From positions 44,189,536 to 44,253,535 of the forward strand of contig CM065682.1 in assembly GCA_017654935.2 (NCBI GenBank): 64,000 nt of DNA. Reading direction: 5' to 3'. Below the pieces are notes generated by a model. The model saw only the letters and a list, made by a program, of their open reading frames with translations. It searched no databases and was not told where the DNA came from. Position 1 is the stretch's first letter. Each line of letters opens with the position of its first letter. This DNA is from Phymorhynchus buccinoides. Its lineage: Eukaryota > Mollusca > Gastropoda > Neogastropoda > Raphitomidae. Both the position numbers and the translations under genes were made by a program. Positions 51,701 to 64,000 of the stretch are shown piece by piece.

Positions 51701-53368
51701 AAAAGAAGTAAAATATTTGTAATGCAACCCCATGTTTATTGGAGCGTTTTTGCCATTTGTCTCCATGCCCCCATTCCCCTAATTAAAATGTATAAATTGA
51801 TCGTTTGATACACTCTACCAGTGCCATAGTCGGCAAAATCAGCTTGCAGCTTGGAGAACGCAGACTGGAAATCTTCAGCTGAAACGACAGTGCCAGTGGT
51901 AGCAGATGTACATGGATCAGGACCACTTCTTTAGAGGTATATTATTGTCACAAATGCATTGCCTACAATACAATGAACACACTGTAAGGTCCAGTGATTA
52001 GAAAATCTATACGAAACGCCTCATCATCCTCTATCAAAATGAAAATAGTCAACACATTTGAAAAGAAAGAAAAAACTAATCTATTTTAGGATACTTAAGC
52101 GTTTTGGCAATCTTTATATTGTTTTTGGTGGTATCGTTATATATACATGAGCTAAGTTATACGGGACTATGCACTAAAAATAATCACATTTTCTTGTTCT
52201 TGGTCTTATGAATCAAGCTTAAGCAATATCCCCGTCCAAAGTAAAGCCCATGGGGCTGTACACGCCATTGTAACGATGTAATTATCTGTTAATACATCTC
52301 GACAATTTACTGTCAGCATGATTTGATTATTAGCTTCTTGCTTTGTTGCACAGAAATGAACAATCGGGTCTCCAGACCTTCGCTAGACTACGGTGGTTTC
52401 TAACCCAAAGGGTGGATGATCTTCAACAGCCAAAGAATTCAACGACTTCATCGGAAAACAACCAGCATGATGAGCCCACAGCGAAAGCTTTCAAGTAGCT
52501 GTAACTTATAATGTGGTTGAAAAGTGAAACTCCTACCAGTGCTTTACAATCCCACCGGGCAGCTCTTCTTTCAACCACAACCTCGTTTTTGAACCAAAGA
52601 TTTTGCGTCTGTCTTCACCTTGACAAAGGGCTAATCTTCTGTATCCTTTCTGAGTGGCAGTTTCGTGGCCGAAAATTGCGTTGTGAATTGTGTGCCACAT
52701 AGAGGCAGTTTCGTGGCCGAAAATGTATATTGAATTGTCCGACTGTATCTTGATTAATCTCCGATTTGAAATGTACAAAAATAGTTTTTAAGCTTATTGA
52801 CTTCATAATCTTTGATTGCGACACATTTTTGTTTGGCGGTACCATTTATATATGATAGTTTGGTATTCAAATGGTCTTATTGTCCTCTTATACCTTGTTG
52901 AAATAATTATATATATCCTTGTAACGTTTTATTACTCATCATTGAATGCGATTGTTGCAAGCAAAAACTCCATTTCTTTTTCTAAGAGGACATAATATTG
53001 ACTTTAAAACATTCTGTTCTTGATCTAGCTTTCATTTTTTCCCCAAGTTTGTTTTTAAAGCATGGCCTTTGTTGGGTTCCAGAGAACGGATTTTTGTTGA
53101 TTTGTATTCATATTTGTCAGTTTCTCTGCTTTTTTTAGGGGAAGGGGGGCTGCCTATGCAGATTGTATGCGTTTGTCTATTTATAATTTGGTGTCGTTTT
53201 GTGACATGCTATGTTTTCTTATATTAATCAGGTTAGGCAAAGGAACATAACTCTCCTTACCGGAAGTATCCCAATGACTTCCCTTTACTTCCGGTCACAT
53301 GATTCCTTTACTTGAGCTATTCGCTTTCCCTTTTCCTGCATCAGGAGGGAGGAGGGAGGGATGATTCG

Positions 53369-53466
53369 ATTGTTTGAGTGTTGGTAAGTATTTAGTTAGA
53401 ATAGATAGTAATATTAATACAAATTTACCAATCTATTCAAACCATACTAACCAACACTCAAACAAT
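53369..53466. repeat. Hairpin with 17-bp perfect stem
   Basis: ATTGTTTGAGTGTTGGT at 53369-53385 is the exact reverse complement of 53450-53466. Inner sequence TTAGAATAGAT / ATCTATTC pairs further. Confidence 0.85.
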
Positions 53467-53546
53467 AGCAGATTCCCATAGAGGAGGTGGGAGATGCTTA
53501 TCAAGTCTCATAATACAAAACGCCCATAACATACATAATATTCGGG

Positions 53547-56500
53547 TGACATGGTCAGTTATTTTATTTTGCAGACTAATGCAGCGTGTCATTGATACAA
53601 AGGAGACTCATTGCGGTGTTTAAACTTGTCGTTTGAAGAGTGATTTGGACAAAATATGTATGTAAAATTGCATTAAAAAATATGTAGCTGATTGCTAAAA
53701 AACACCAAAACATTAATGAATTGATTGGGGGGTGCAGCATGGGAAAAAATAATTTTCTTAGATGGATGCAGCGTGGATCTGCTAGAAATGTGTTGAGATC
53801 TCGGCAACACATAGACTAAGGCTGTGTGCAGATATACGCACAAGTTGTGCGCGGAAACCCATGCGCAATCCGCCAAAACAAATCTGGAAGTAAGAAATAT
53901 GAAAGTGTTGCCACTAAACGTGAAAACCCATCCGTCATCCCAGTTGCTTATTTTGTATATAAGTGTATGGGGTTTCCGCACGGAACTTGCCGATCTAATG
54001 CACACAGTGCCCCCACAAGTTGCCCCAAGTGATACATATGCAGTATTGGCAAGGAAAATCGCTCATATCTTCACATTTAGGAAAGTGTGATATAAAACAA
54101 TGTAAAAATTCTTAAATGCTCACACTTTTTAAACATCTGCAGTTTCTGATTGGTCCATTGTTCACTGGATTACAATCTGATGAAAGGAAAAGTGTGCTTG
54201 GTCTTCTGCTTAACATAATGTAGATCATAAAGTATGGTCCATAATGCAGAGCTTTAAACATAATTATATTAAAACCTCTGATGTAAATACGCTTCCTGCG
54301 ATCGAGATCTTCGCAAAGCATTTTCACATTAAAACAGAATTGAAACAGTAGAAAGACGAAAAATTAGTGTCAGAAAAAGAATTATGAATGAACATTTACA
54401 ACTGGCAATACAATTTGTGCACAAACATGAATTAAAACAGAAGGAACTGAATTTGTACATGAAAACGAATTAAAACTGAGAAGGAACTGGAAAAGAAACA
54501 TTTTTATAATGGACTTTCCTTCAATGAAAAGTGATTTGAAAAGGAGAAAAAACATTGGACATTCAAAAGCAAACAAACCGATTCATAACAGTTTATGAAA
54601 AACATTTGGACATTACTCTTTGGACATTACTCTTTCCAACGTATATAACCATCAACTGACTGCAAATAAAAATAACTAATGTGAGAAAGGTACTGCGGTG
54701 ATTTGAAATTACGGATAAAGTGACCTTGAGTGACTGGGTTAGTTGCTTCACTGTGGGCTAATGGTAAATGCAGTGTCAGGTGTTTTTTTTTTTTATTGAT
54801 GCAAAGGAATGTGTTTGCATCATTTGGAGAAGGGTTTGATCACAATAAATACATACTATTTAATCAAAATGACGTCACCATCACTGGGTAATGAGCAAAC
54901 AATAAAATATGTTCTTAGTGTGCAGCCTACAAAGATATATGCAGTCTGGTAGAATATGATTTTGTCCATGAGTGGATCGAATCAAAATATACTGATAGAT
55001 TGGGAAAACGTAAACACCGAGTACCCACTGCCCCAAAGTCGCCCAAACGTCTGCAAAAATTGTGCAAGTTGTAGCATTAACAAGGAAAATAACACCCGTC
55101 TTTACAATGAATGAAAGTTTGTATAAATTCTGTAAGTCTTCACCGTAACAAAATAAATTCCATTTGCTACCTAAACATTTGGATTTTGCAAGAGAACGGC
55201 CGCAAGCACAATGTAACATGAATGCAGATTTGACGACCAAAACGTAACGGTTTCTGATTGGTCCAACTATGTATGGGCCCTTCTGTTTAATCGCATATGG
55301 ACTGGAGCAAAAAGGATACAACCTGTTTCATTAAAATTGTGTGTGACTATGCAACTGAAAAAAAAGAAGTCAAGAACATCTGGGTCTTGATTCGATAACT
55401 ACGGAATGCTTATGCGCGGGAGATATTCTTAGTTATAAAATTAGCCCCAAAGACTCAGAATGGCTCCCTTTGACTTGTCTATTCAGCCATTTAAAAGTAT
55501 ATTGAAAAACGGACGTACGAACGTAAGGTGGTTATTGAGGAATAAAAAGCAGATCAGTCTAATTTGAACACTTGTATCTTTCTAGCGTATTATCAACGGC
55601 CTGAAAGTGGATGGGAGTACCGAGTAAATGAAAGGTACAGGGTGAACCAATATTAGGGTCAACGTGACCTTGGGTGACATGGTCAGTAATGAGTTGTGGA
55701 CTAATGCAGTGTTGCTTTAAACTGATATTGATACAGAGGAAGACATACTGCGGTGCTTAAATCTGTCCTTTGGAGAGTGACTTAGTCAACATAGATATGT
55801 AAAATTGCAAAAAAAGACGTAACCGTTGCTGGATAAAACAAAATGCCTGTTTTTTGTTGTGTGCAGCCAGTGAAAATGTACTTTGTTTAGACGAAAAGTG
55901 CGTGGATCTGCTAGAAATGTGTTAAAATGTCTGCAAAACACTAAAATTAATGCTTCCACGCCCTAGAAGTTGCTCCAAATTATAAATGTGCAGTATCAGC
56001 AAGGAAAATCACTCGTATCTTAGCATTTAGGAAAGTAATATAACAAAAATTTAATGTGTGAACTTTCTTGAACACTTCATCTTTAAAACAGACCACGCTT
56101 GCTACCTAAACATCAGCATTTTATTATAGAGCAACAGTCCCGAAAACAGAATTTGACATACAAATACTGGTTCTAGAGCAAACCCGTCGTGTAGACCAGG
56201 TGTACGCCAAGAAGAAGCAGAAGCGTAATGGTTTCTGATTGGTCCAGCTATTAACTGGATTACAATCTAATGAAAAGTGTGCATGGGCTTCTGCTTATAA
56301 CATAATGCAGACTGGGGTAAAGAAAAGATACATGTACAAAAACTGAGGTGCAACAAATACTGTCCTCAAAACCACGCAAGTAATACAAATAGTTTAGGGA
56401 AGCGCATCTAATTACCCCAAAGCATGTTTTTTTAATATAAAAGAAATAAGATCACAATGTAATGAAATTAGTCAAAATAAAGGATTCTTTAACTTTACAT

Positions 56501-58150
56501 GTTGTAAACCGTTTATGAGAACACTCTTGGTACGAAACATATGAACATTAATAATTTTAATGCAACAAAGTATGAATTATTGAAATGTATTATTTGACAA
56601 TGCCCAAGATCACGAATTAAAACGGAAGGAATTTGAATTTGTGCATGAAGACGAATTAAAACCGAGAAGGAATTGGAAATGAAACGAATTTTTATAATGG
56701 ACTTTACTTTAATGTAAGATGATTTGGAAAGAGAAACATTAGAGACTGGAAATTCAAACGTGGGACTTTACCTCTGAGAAAGAGCAAGCCTGTCTTAATT
56801 TCGGTGCAACGCTACTCAAGTCCAAGCGTTGCCATCTAAATTGAAGATCTGGTTTTCAAGCAATATTTCTGGTATGCTTACTTTAACACGCATTACGATT
56901 TGTTTTCCTAAGCTTTGAGAATGTGTGCATGTTGAATTTAATCTGGACGTATTAGAACAATGGAATAGTTATCCAAGAGATAATCTTTGCGAAATCAGAA
57001 AAAAAACCTCAGAGATGCTCCCCTTGACTTGCAGCCATATTGAAAGACGAACGTGTAAATGCTTATCCAAAAGGGATTTATAATCTTTATGAAATGTAAG
57101 CACACACAAGAAAGAAAAAGCACTCAGATGCTCCCCTTGACTTGCATATCCAGCCATATTGAAAGATGAAAGTATAAAATAAAAAACAAAGTGATAATTG
57201 AGAAGTACAATGCAGGCGAGCAGAATGACAACAGTTTATGGAAAGCATTTTGACACCATTCTTTCCAACGTTCATCACCATCATTTATGAAATCAGCACA
57301 CACGTAAACAAAAATATAAAACCGCAGATGCTCCCCGTGACTTGTATATCCAGCCGTATTGAAAGATGAAAGTATAAAACCCCAAACAAGGTGATTATTG
57401 AGGAGTAAAATGCAGGCGAGCAGAATGACAAGTTTATTGACAACTTGACACCACTCTTTCCAACGTTGGTCACCATCAACTGACTAACTGAAAATAAAAG
57501 GACTGATATGAAAAGGTACTGCGGTGATTCAAATTAGGTTAGGGGTGACTGGGTCAATTGATTCATTGTTGATTAATGGCAAATACAGTGTCAGGTACCT
57601 ATTTTTTATTGGGACAAAGGAGACAATAGCACCGTACATTGTATTGGTACAAAGGAGACAAACTCTGGTGCTTGAATGTATCATTTAGACAATGGTTTAA
57701 TCATAATAAATATGCACAATGAGATGTTACCACTGCATGGTAATGAGCAAAAAGTAATAAAAAAACATCGTAGTGGGCAGCCCACAAAAATGCAGCCCAA
57801 AAAACCAAGAACGATTTTCTTCAGTGGAGCTTTGTGTAGACCTAATCGAACTTTATTGAATCGGCAAAACATTCACGCAGACTAGAGTATCCACTGCCCA
57901 GAAATTGCCAATAAATGTACAAATGGCAGCTTTAACAAGGACAATTACTTTTTATTTACAATAATGAAAATTTGGTTAAAATTAAAATATGTGGGAATTC
58001 TGTCTTCCTATTTACAACAAACTAGATACACTACCTAAACAGCTTCAAGCACAATTTGACATAAGAAATAGTCTTTCACATAAACGTACCAGTTTCTGAA
58101 TGATCCAGCCATTCATCGGATCTATATCTGGTGCAAACAAATAATCATAA
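53547..58150. repeat. Diverged tandem repeats of roughly 1 kb
   Basis: A start block (GGTGACATGGTCAG or GAGTGACTGGGTTAG ... ATGCAGTGT) recurs near 53547, 54730, 55672 and 57544. A second block (TTTCTGATTGGTCCA ... TGGATTACAATCT ... GCTTCTGCTTA) recurs near 54142, 55249 and 56229. A third (GCAAGGAAAATCGCTC) recurs near 54048, 55078, 56001 and 57936. A 0.2-kb piece (AGATGCTCCCCTTGACTTG) is also locally duplicated at about 57007, 57123 and 57325. Short frames on both strands are unrecognised. Confidence 0.75.
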
Positions 58151-59830
58151 TTTCAAAACTGTTGGCGTTAGACCACTATAACCAGATATGTATTCATGAT
58201 CAGCATTAACAGTGGAATGCAGTGAAAGACATTTTAAAGGCACCAATAGCACAGTGTGAGTGAGAGCCGAGGGTCTATGTAAACATGGACTACAGTGGGA
58301 GACATTTTGAAGTGCTATCCTGGCAACTGCTATTCTAATGATCTGTGCCGGGGGAAGGCTGCCGCAAAGCAAAGCGAGCGCAGGGCGTAGCAAACATGGG
58401 GCATTGCTGCTAGTGATATATAAAATGGGCACAAGTCGAAAACAGTCATTCATAACAGCGGATTTTCACTCCAATGCAGATTGGAGGGTCTTAATTTGTA
58501 CTCTCTGGTTTCAGAGTTACTGTCCCTATCTTTGCATTTTAGTGTCTATATGACTTTTTGTCCTTGTGTTCTCTCCAGTTTCCACGCTTTAGTTATATTT
58601 TTGTATATTTTAGTCTCCAGTCCTAAGTTTATTAGTTTACTAACAGCATCTGCACCAACCTGGTTATTTTGTGTAGACCCCAAGTGCTGATAGTCAGTCT
58701 TGTTCGCAACTAAAGCAGTACCTTTCCCCCATTTCCAAGTTATGTAATATGGGGTGAGTCCTGGGTTCTCTTTCTTTTATAAAACATCTCTTTTTCTTTG
58801 TTTCAGTCTTTATTATCACGCATGTTATTGAACTAGCTTTTATAGTATTACTTGTAGAGTCTGTACTTGCTACTGGTGACTAAAAGGGGCATTGGAACAA
58901 CAAATTCGAAACATGAGCAACACTGCTAAAATTGTGTGGTGGTGGTGGTGGTTTCTTTACCTTTCTGGGCACGATTTTAACATTTGCAAAGCAAGAGTTG
59001 GACTTTTAAAAATATGCATGGCTTTGGCACTGCATTAAAAGCTTGCATCACACGCATCACATGCCTGTTTTACGTATGGTACATCATAATAATTATCGTT
59101 TTGTGTTCATGCTTCTGAATTTCATGTTACAAAACAAGTCATGAAAGGGTTATTTATTACCCCAGACTAAGTTCCGAACATTGTTCTACAGTTTGCGATT
59201 ATTTTTTTCATACAAAAATAAAATAAAAATAGTCGCCCACATGACCGTGCACATACAAAAACGCACTATGTGCAATAAGCGCACACAATTGGACAGTTCT
59301 TTGAATGTAATCGTCAAAAATGTTTACAACATATCCATAACTGAAGTATTTCACCTGGAGTTTTTCTAGTTCTCATCAAGGTGTTATACCACACACAAGG
59401 CAGGTAACTCTGTTTCTGATAGTTGACAGCACGCACATTTGACAACTCGAGACATGTACTTTATCGCATCTATTTTCATAAAATGATTTTCTCATTTAAA
59501 AATAACAGAACAAGTATTACTTCGAATTCAGAAACACCCCCTTTTTTTTATAAATACCAGTCAATCCCGTTTTTGACGCCTTATTATGGCTTATGTTTAG
59601 CAGGTTTCCTGACTTTCAACATGCTAATCTATTACCATTGTTCTAATCATGACTGTCTTGCTTGGTTAGTCATTCAGCTTTCATTTCTAGAAATTTACAC
59701 TTTTCAATCGGGTTATTAGTGTTACAATAAGATCAGTCTCAATTGCCACCAACATTGTAGAATGACTCTGTAGTAAGTAATGAAAACGTACATTTAAGTA
59801 ATCAACAATACATAACTAAATTTATCTTAA
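58150..59830. other. No feature recognised
   Basis: AT-rich sequence with a short (GGT)n at 58939-58953 and no convincing frame or splice chain. Confidence 0.5.
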
Positions 59831-59839
59831 AGCTGAGGT

Positions 59840-60740
59840 TCATTCCAACATCACGGTTGAAGTTGTTTTGTAGTTGACATTCATTGTAATACCTACTTTA
59901 ATGGTGTGTTTTTTCTAAATATTGATGTTCATTGCAATATCGACGTTGCGGGTGTAATCTGAATGCGATGTTCATAATAACGTCGACGTTTAGGGTGTGC
60001 GATCTGAAAGCTAATATTAATAACAATATTGACGTTGAGGATTGAGTGATCTGAAAGTTGATGTTCATCGCAATATGCACGTTGGAGTGTTATCTAAAAG
60101 TTGAGGTTCATTTTAATATCTAAGTTGAGCGCATGTTATCTAATAGTTCATATTCTACATTGGAGCATGTTAACTAAAAGATGTTCATTTCAAGGTCTAC
60201 AATGAGGACGTGTTATCTGAAAGTTGATGTTGAGCAAATATCTACATAAAAGGTGCATAAGCTAAAAGCCGATGTTCGATTCAATATTTATGTGAAGATT
60301 ATGCTGTCTAAAAACCAAGTTTATTGCAATATTTATGGAGATGATTTGCTATCTGAAAGCTGATGTTCATTGGAATATCAGCTTGAAAATGGGTTATCTA
60401 AATGTTTATGTTCATCGCATTTTACATTGATGGTATGGTATCTTAAAGTCGACGTTCATTGTGTAATATCTACGTTGAGAGTCTGTTATCTACAAGCTGA
60501 ACGTTTTTTGTAATATCTATGTTGAGAGTATGTTATTTAAAAGCTGAGGTTTATTGTAATATTTATGTTGATAGTATACGTTATCTAAACGCTGAAGTTT
60601 ATTGCAATATCTACATGAAGGGGATGTTATTTAAACATTTACGTTCAGTGCAATATCTACGCGAAGGGTGCGTTATCTGTAAGGCAAGGTTCATTACATT
60701 AAAAATCGAGAATGCGGTTTCTAAAATCTGAAAGCTGTGT
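59840..60740. repeat. Degenerate satellite, about 46-bp period, about 20 units
   Basis: Unit consensus approximately TTCATTGCAATATCTACGTT followed by GAGGGTGTGTTATCTAAAAG and CTGATG. I counted about 20 successive units of 42-50 bp with heavy divergence. Coding frames are interrupted. Confidence 0.85.
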
Positions 60741-61376
60741 ATCCCATTAAAGTAAGGCAGACCCCAGAATTAGCGTTTCCCACCCACCTTCCCTAAGTTT
60801 CAGATAAAGTATACTCATTCTACCGACGTAAATTAATTCACAAGTCTTTCCGTCAAAGTTCATTTTTACTCTGCAGTTGTCGTTTAGCTTTGGCATACAT
60901 CTGTACAGAGCCTCTCCCCACAAGCACTTTTTTAAGTTTTATAATGTAAACAAACGAACGATAAATATAGCTACTGTTAAATCGACAAAACAATGAAAAG
61001 TGGGCATAGGTTTTGTTTATTCCCCCATCTCATGTTTACGACCATCAATCACAAAAGTCTACTACTTTTTCTTTGTTTACTTTCTTTTAGTTTTATGAAA
61101 ATAATCCTAGGCTGATCCTAACCCTTTCCCTTTCCTGAAGCGATAGAAAGTTGCTTCTCACTGAAAAAAATCAATGCGAAAATTTGAGGGGGGTGGCGGG
61201 TGGGGGACTACCATAAATTACATCTTTGCCGAAAAGTTATTAGTGTATAAAAGACATCCACCGTGTGCCAAAAATATTTGTTTCCAGAAACTACCAATAA
61301 TTATTGCAATCATTTGGTAAACGAATAGCATAAAAATATATGTCCCAGCTTGATTTTGTTTTCAGAGGATCTTTAA
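60741..61376. other. No feature recognised
   Basis: Spacer between the satellite and the 0.8-kb repeat array; contains a GGGGGGTGGCGGGTGGGGGA tract at about 61188. Confidence 0.5.
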
Positions 61377-63720
61377 ATCTGCATATTGGCAGAATTCAGG
61401 TGGTCTGGGGAAGAGCTGCATCCACTCTTCCTTACGCCTACCTTGTTTGTGTTTACAAGTTCTTGCAAAGTTATGATAAAGTTTGAAAAGCAGTTTTGAA
61501 ATATAATTCCAAAGATGCGTTATGGCGGGGGATTCGCCCACCCCTTCCTGCTACCATCTCTTGTTCAATTGTCTCATGAAATGGACATCATTAGGTTTTC
61601 TAAACGAAGTCCATTCTCTGCGGTATTCAAGACATCTATTTTGTGGCCTCATCATAATTCAAGAGTGGACTTGGCTGTGTGTTTAAAAACTAAATCTTGG
61701 AAATGAATTTTCGTTCTCTTCGTTCTCAATTACAATCTAAACAATATCTTCTAAAATTCACTTTGTTGAAGTTTGTAGAAACACAAATAATTTCTTTCAA
61801 GGGTATGTTGTTGTTTTCCTTGCGAGTTTTAGTATGAGTAAATTTAATTCATAATAAATGCATTTTAACTATGTTCATAATATTCTGGTAGTGTTAACCT
61901 AATACAAAGTGCTGGTTATTAGTTTCCTAAATTATTCACATATACTTTAACATTAAAAGAAGTTTCCAAGAACTTCGTGCATAACCATGACTGAAATCAT
62001 CTGGTAAGCATTGCGTAGCAACGAAATATATGTTACAGATTATGTTTGAGAGGATCTTTATAGAGAGCATGACTGCATTGTTTTTAATCTTTAGGGGTGA
62101 GCACACGCCACCTGCCAAAGTGACCAGTCAGACTTTGAAAGCCTGAAGAGGGCCATGTCCATCACTTGGAAGAAGACAGATACAAATAATCTGCATATTG
62201 GCAGAATTCAGGTGACTTGGGGAAGGGCTGCATCTACCCTTCCTTACGCCTACCTTGTTTGTGTTTACACATTCTTGCAAAGTTATGATAAAGTTTTGAA
62301 ATATAATTCCAAAGATGGGTTATGACGGGGGATTCGTCCACCCCTTCCTGCTCCCATCTCTTGTTAAAATTTTTGTAATGAAATGGACATCAATAGGTTT
62401 TCTAAGCGAAGTCCATTCTCTGCATTATTCAAGACATCTATTTTGTGGCCTCACCAGAATTCAAGAGTGGACTTGGCTGTTCTGCTTAAAAACTAAATCT
62501 TGGAAATGAATTTTTGTTCTCAATTACAATCTAAGCTATATCTTCTAAAATTCACTTTCTTGCAGTTTGTGGAAACAACTACTTTCTTTCAAGGGTATGT
62601 TGGTTTATATTTGCAATTTTTAGCATGCGGGTAAATTTTTCATATTAAATGCATTTTAACTATATTCATAATATTCCGGTAGTGTTAACCCAATAAAAAG
62701 TGCTGGCCATTAGCTTCCTAAATTATTCACATATACTAACATTAAAAGAAGTTTCCAAGAACGTTTCGCATAATCATGACTGAAATCATCTGGTAGGTAT
62801 TGCGTACCAACGAAATATATGTTACAGATTATGTTTGAGAGGATCTTTATAGAGAGCATGTCACTGCATTGTTTTTAATCTTTAGGGGTGAGCACACGCC
62901 ACCTGCCAAAGTGACCAGTCAGACTTTGAAAGCCTGAAGAGGGCCCTGTCCATCACTTGGAAGAAGACGGATACAAATAATCTGCATATTGGCAGAATTC
63001 AGGTGGCTTGGGGAAGGGCTGCATCTACCCTTCCTTACGCCTGCCTTGTTTGTGTTTACACATTCTTGCAAAGTTATGGTAAAGTTGAAAAGTAGCATTG
63101 GAATGTATTCCAGAGATAGGTTATGGCGGGGAATTCACCCACCCCTTTCTGCTCCCATCTCTTGTTCAATTTTGTCATTAAATGGACATCAATCAGTTTT
63201 TCAAACAGTCCATTGGATAGCAACAAAATGCATGTCCCTGCTTGATTGTGTTTGGAGATTATCTTTGTAGAGAGCATAACAGATACAAATAATCTGCATA
63301 TTGGCAGAATTCAGGTGGCTTGGGAGAGGGCTGCGTCCACCCTTTCTTATGCCTACCTTGTTTTTATTTACAAATTCTTGCAAAGTTATGGTAAAGTTTG
63401 AAAATCGGTTTGAAATGTATTTCCAAAGATGGGCTATGGCTCTTGTTCAATTTCCTCATGAAATGGACATCACTCGATTTCTAAACGAAGTCATTATTTC
63501 CATTATTGAAGACATGGATTTTGTTGCTTTTTCAGAAAGTAAGATTTGTTAGGGGTTTTCAGCTTAAAACCTAAAATTCTTAATTGAGTTTTATCCTCAA
63601 TTATAGTCTAAACAATATCTAAAAGTCACTTTATTGAAGTTTCAGGAAACATTTAGAAAAGTGTTTTAATTTCAAGGGTATGCTTTATTCTGCGATTTTT
63701 GCTATGCGAGAAAACATTTT
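61377..63720. repeat. Tandem 0.8-kb repeat, two full and two partial units
   Basis: Units start with AATCTGCATATTGGCAGAAT at about 61377, 62190, 62979 and 63287. The first two are 813 and 789 bp, the third is cut to about 308 bp, and the fourth is diverged and ends near 63720. Shared landmarks are GCAAAGTTATG, GGGGGATTCGCCCACCCC, TGAAATGGACATCA and GAGCACACGCCACCTGCC. Frames differ between units, so it is probably non-coding satellite. Confidence 0.9.
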
Positions 63721-64000
63721 GTTAATAGTAAATGTAATTTTAGCTATATTCAGAACAGAAAACGCGTAGCCCACTCCCGTCCTTTCCTTTTTATTGTGTC
63801 ATAAGAATGTCACAGATTTGAGCAACAGAAAACCACACTTCAGCTCCACCCCTAAACTTTACACATTCTAACCCCATCTCCCTTCTTGTTCCACTCTTCA
63901 GCAGAAGTGATCAGTTTATCAGAGGTTCCAATCCCCTGACTGAGCATTATGTCAGGGCCTGCTGAAATGATTCTGTTGTCTGGCTGGGTCATTCTGCTCC

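Larger units (their letters stand above)
45790..52499 (+). ncRNA. Possible multi-exon non-coding transcript
   Basis: Exon-like blocks with good splice signals: a block ending at AAAG|GTAAGC (about 45827); 48709-48834; 49486-49611; 49807-49979; 50370-50534; 51219-51371; 51645-51700; 51847-51936; and a block after TTGCACAG (about 52354). Acceptors such as GACTTCTCCGCAG and donors such as AAAAG|GTAAGT are near consensus. Block 48709-48834 has stops in all three frames and 50370 onward closes quickly, so a protein is unlikely. The frame at 49771-49983 is open but unrecognised. The connections are hypothetical. Confidence 0.22.

Noticed and set aside
54881..55321. 146-codon minus-strand frame
   Set aside because: It lies in the diverged 1-kb repeats and is not kept open in the other units.

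Overview
This is eukaryotic, almost certainly animal, genomic DNA: one intron-rich gene with GT..AG introns, many degenerate transposon copies, and long (GA)n and (CA)n microsatellites. There are no bacterial-style genes, rRNAs or CRISPR arrays. The repeat style and diverged but clear gene homology suggest a marine invertebrate, perhaps a mollusc. That placement is a guess.

The one confident protein-coding gene is on the + strand: an orthologue of animal PDXDC1 (pyridoxal-dependent decarboxylase domain-containing protein 1). I assembled 24 coding exons between 4842 and 34866. Every exon has consensus splice sites, every intron phase is compatible, and the CDS is 2613 nt (870 codons plus a TAG stop). 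The 3'UTR probably runs to an AATAAA at 37295. The protein keeps the group II decarboxylase fold signatures, but the usual PLP-binding lysine and the pyridine-binding aspartate are not where the family pattern predicts them.

Layout. 1-4800: LINE RNase H fragment, a foldback element split by a 3.3 kb insertion, a 1.2 kb GA-rich tract and a decayed reverse-transcriptase fragment. 4842-37300: PDXDC1, with introns full of mobile elements. These include TTAA-flanked MITEs, TA-flanked MITEs, hAT-like elements with CAGACCTG termini, a dispersed SINE-like repeat and an 81-99 bp minisatellite. At exon 14 a TTAA element and the splice acceptor itself have been tandemly copied. 37300-53500: TA-flanked inverted-repeat elements, foldback elements, and a chain of exon-like blocks with good splice sites but no shared reading frame (possible non-coding transcript, 45.8-52.5 kb). 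53500-64000: no recognisable genes; diverged repeats of about 1 kb, a degenerate 46-bp satellite and an 0.8 kb tandem repeat.

I found no new enzymatic or defence system. The most interesting observations are the duplicated splice acceptor at PDXDC1 exon 14, the apparently non-catalytic active site, two hAT-like elements with apparent 6-bp target duplications, and a foldback element with a telomere-like loop.
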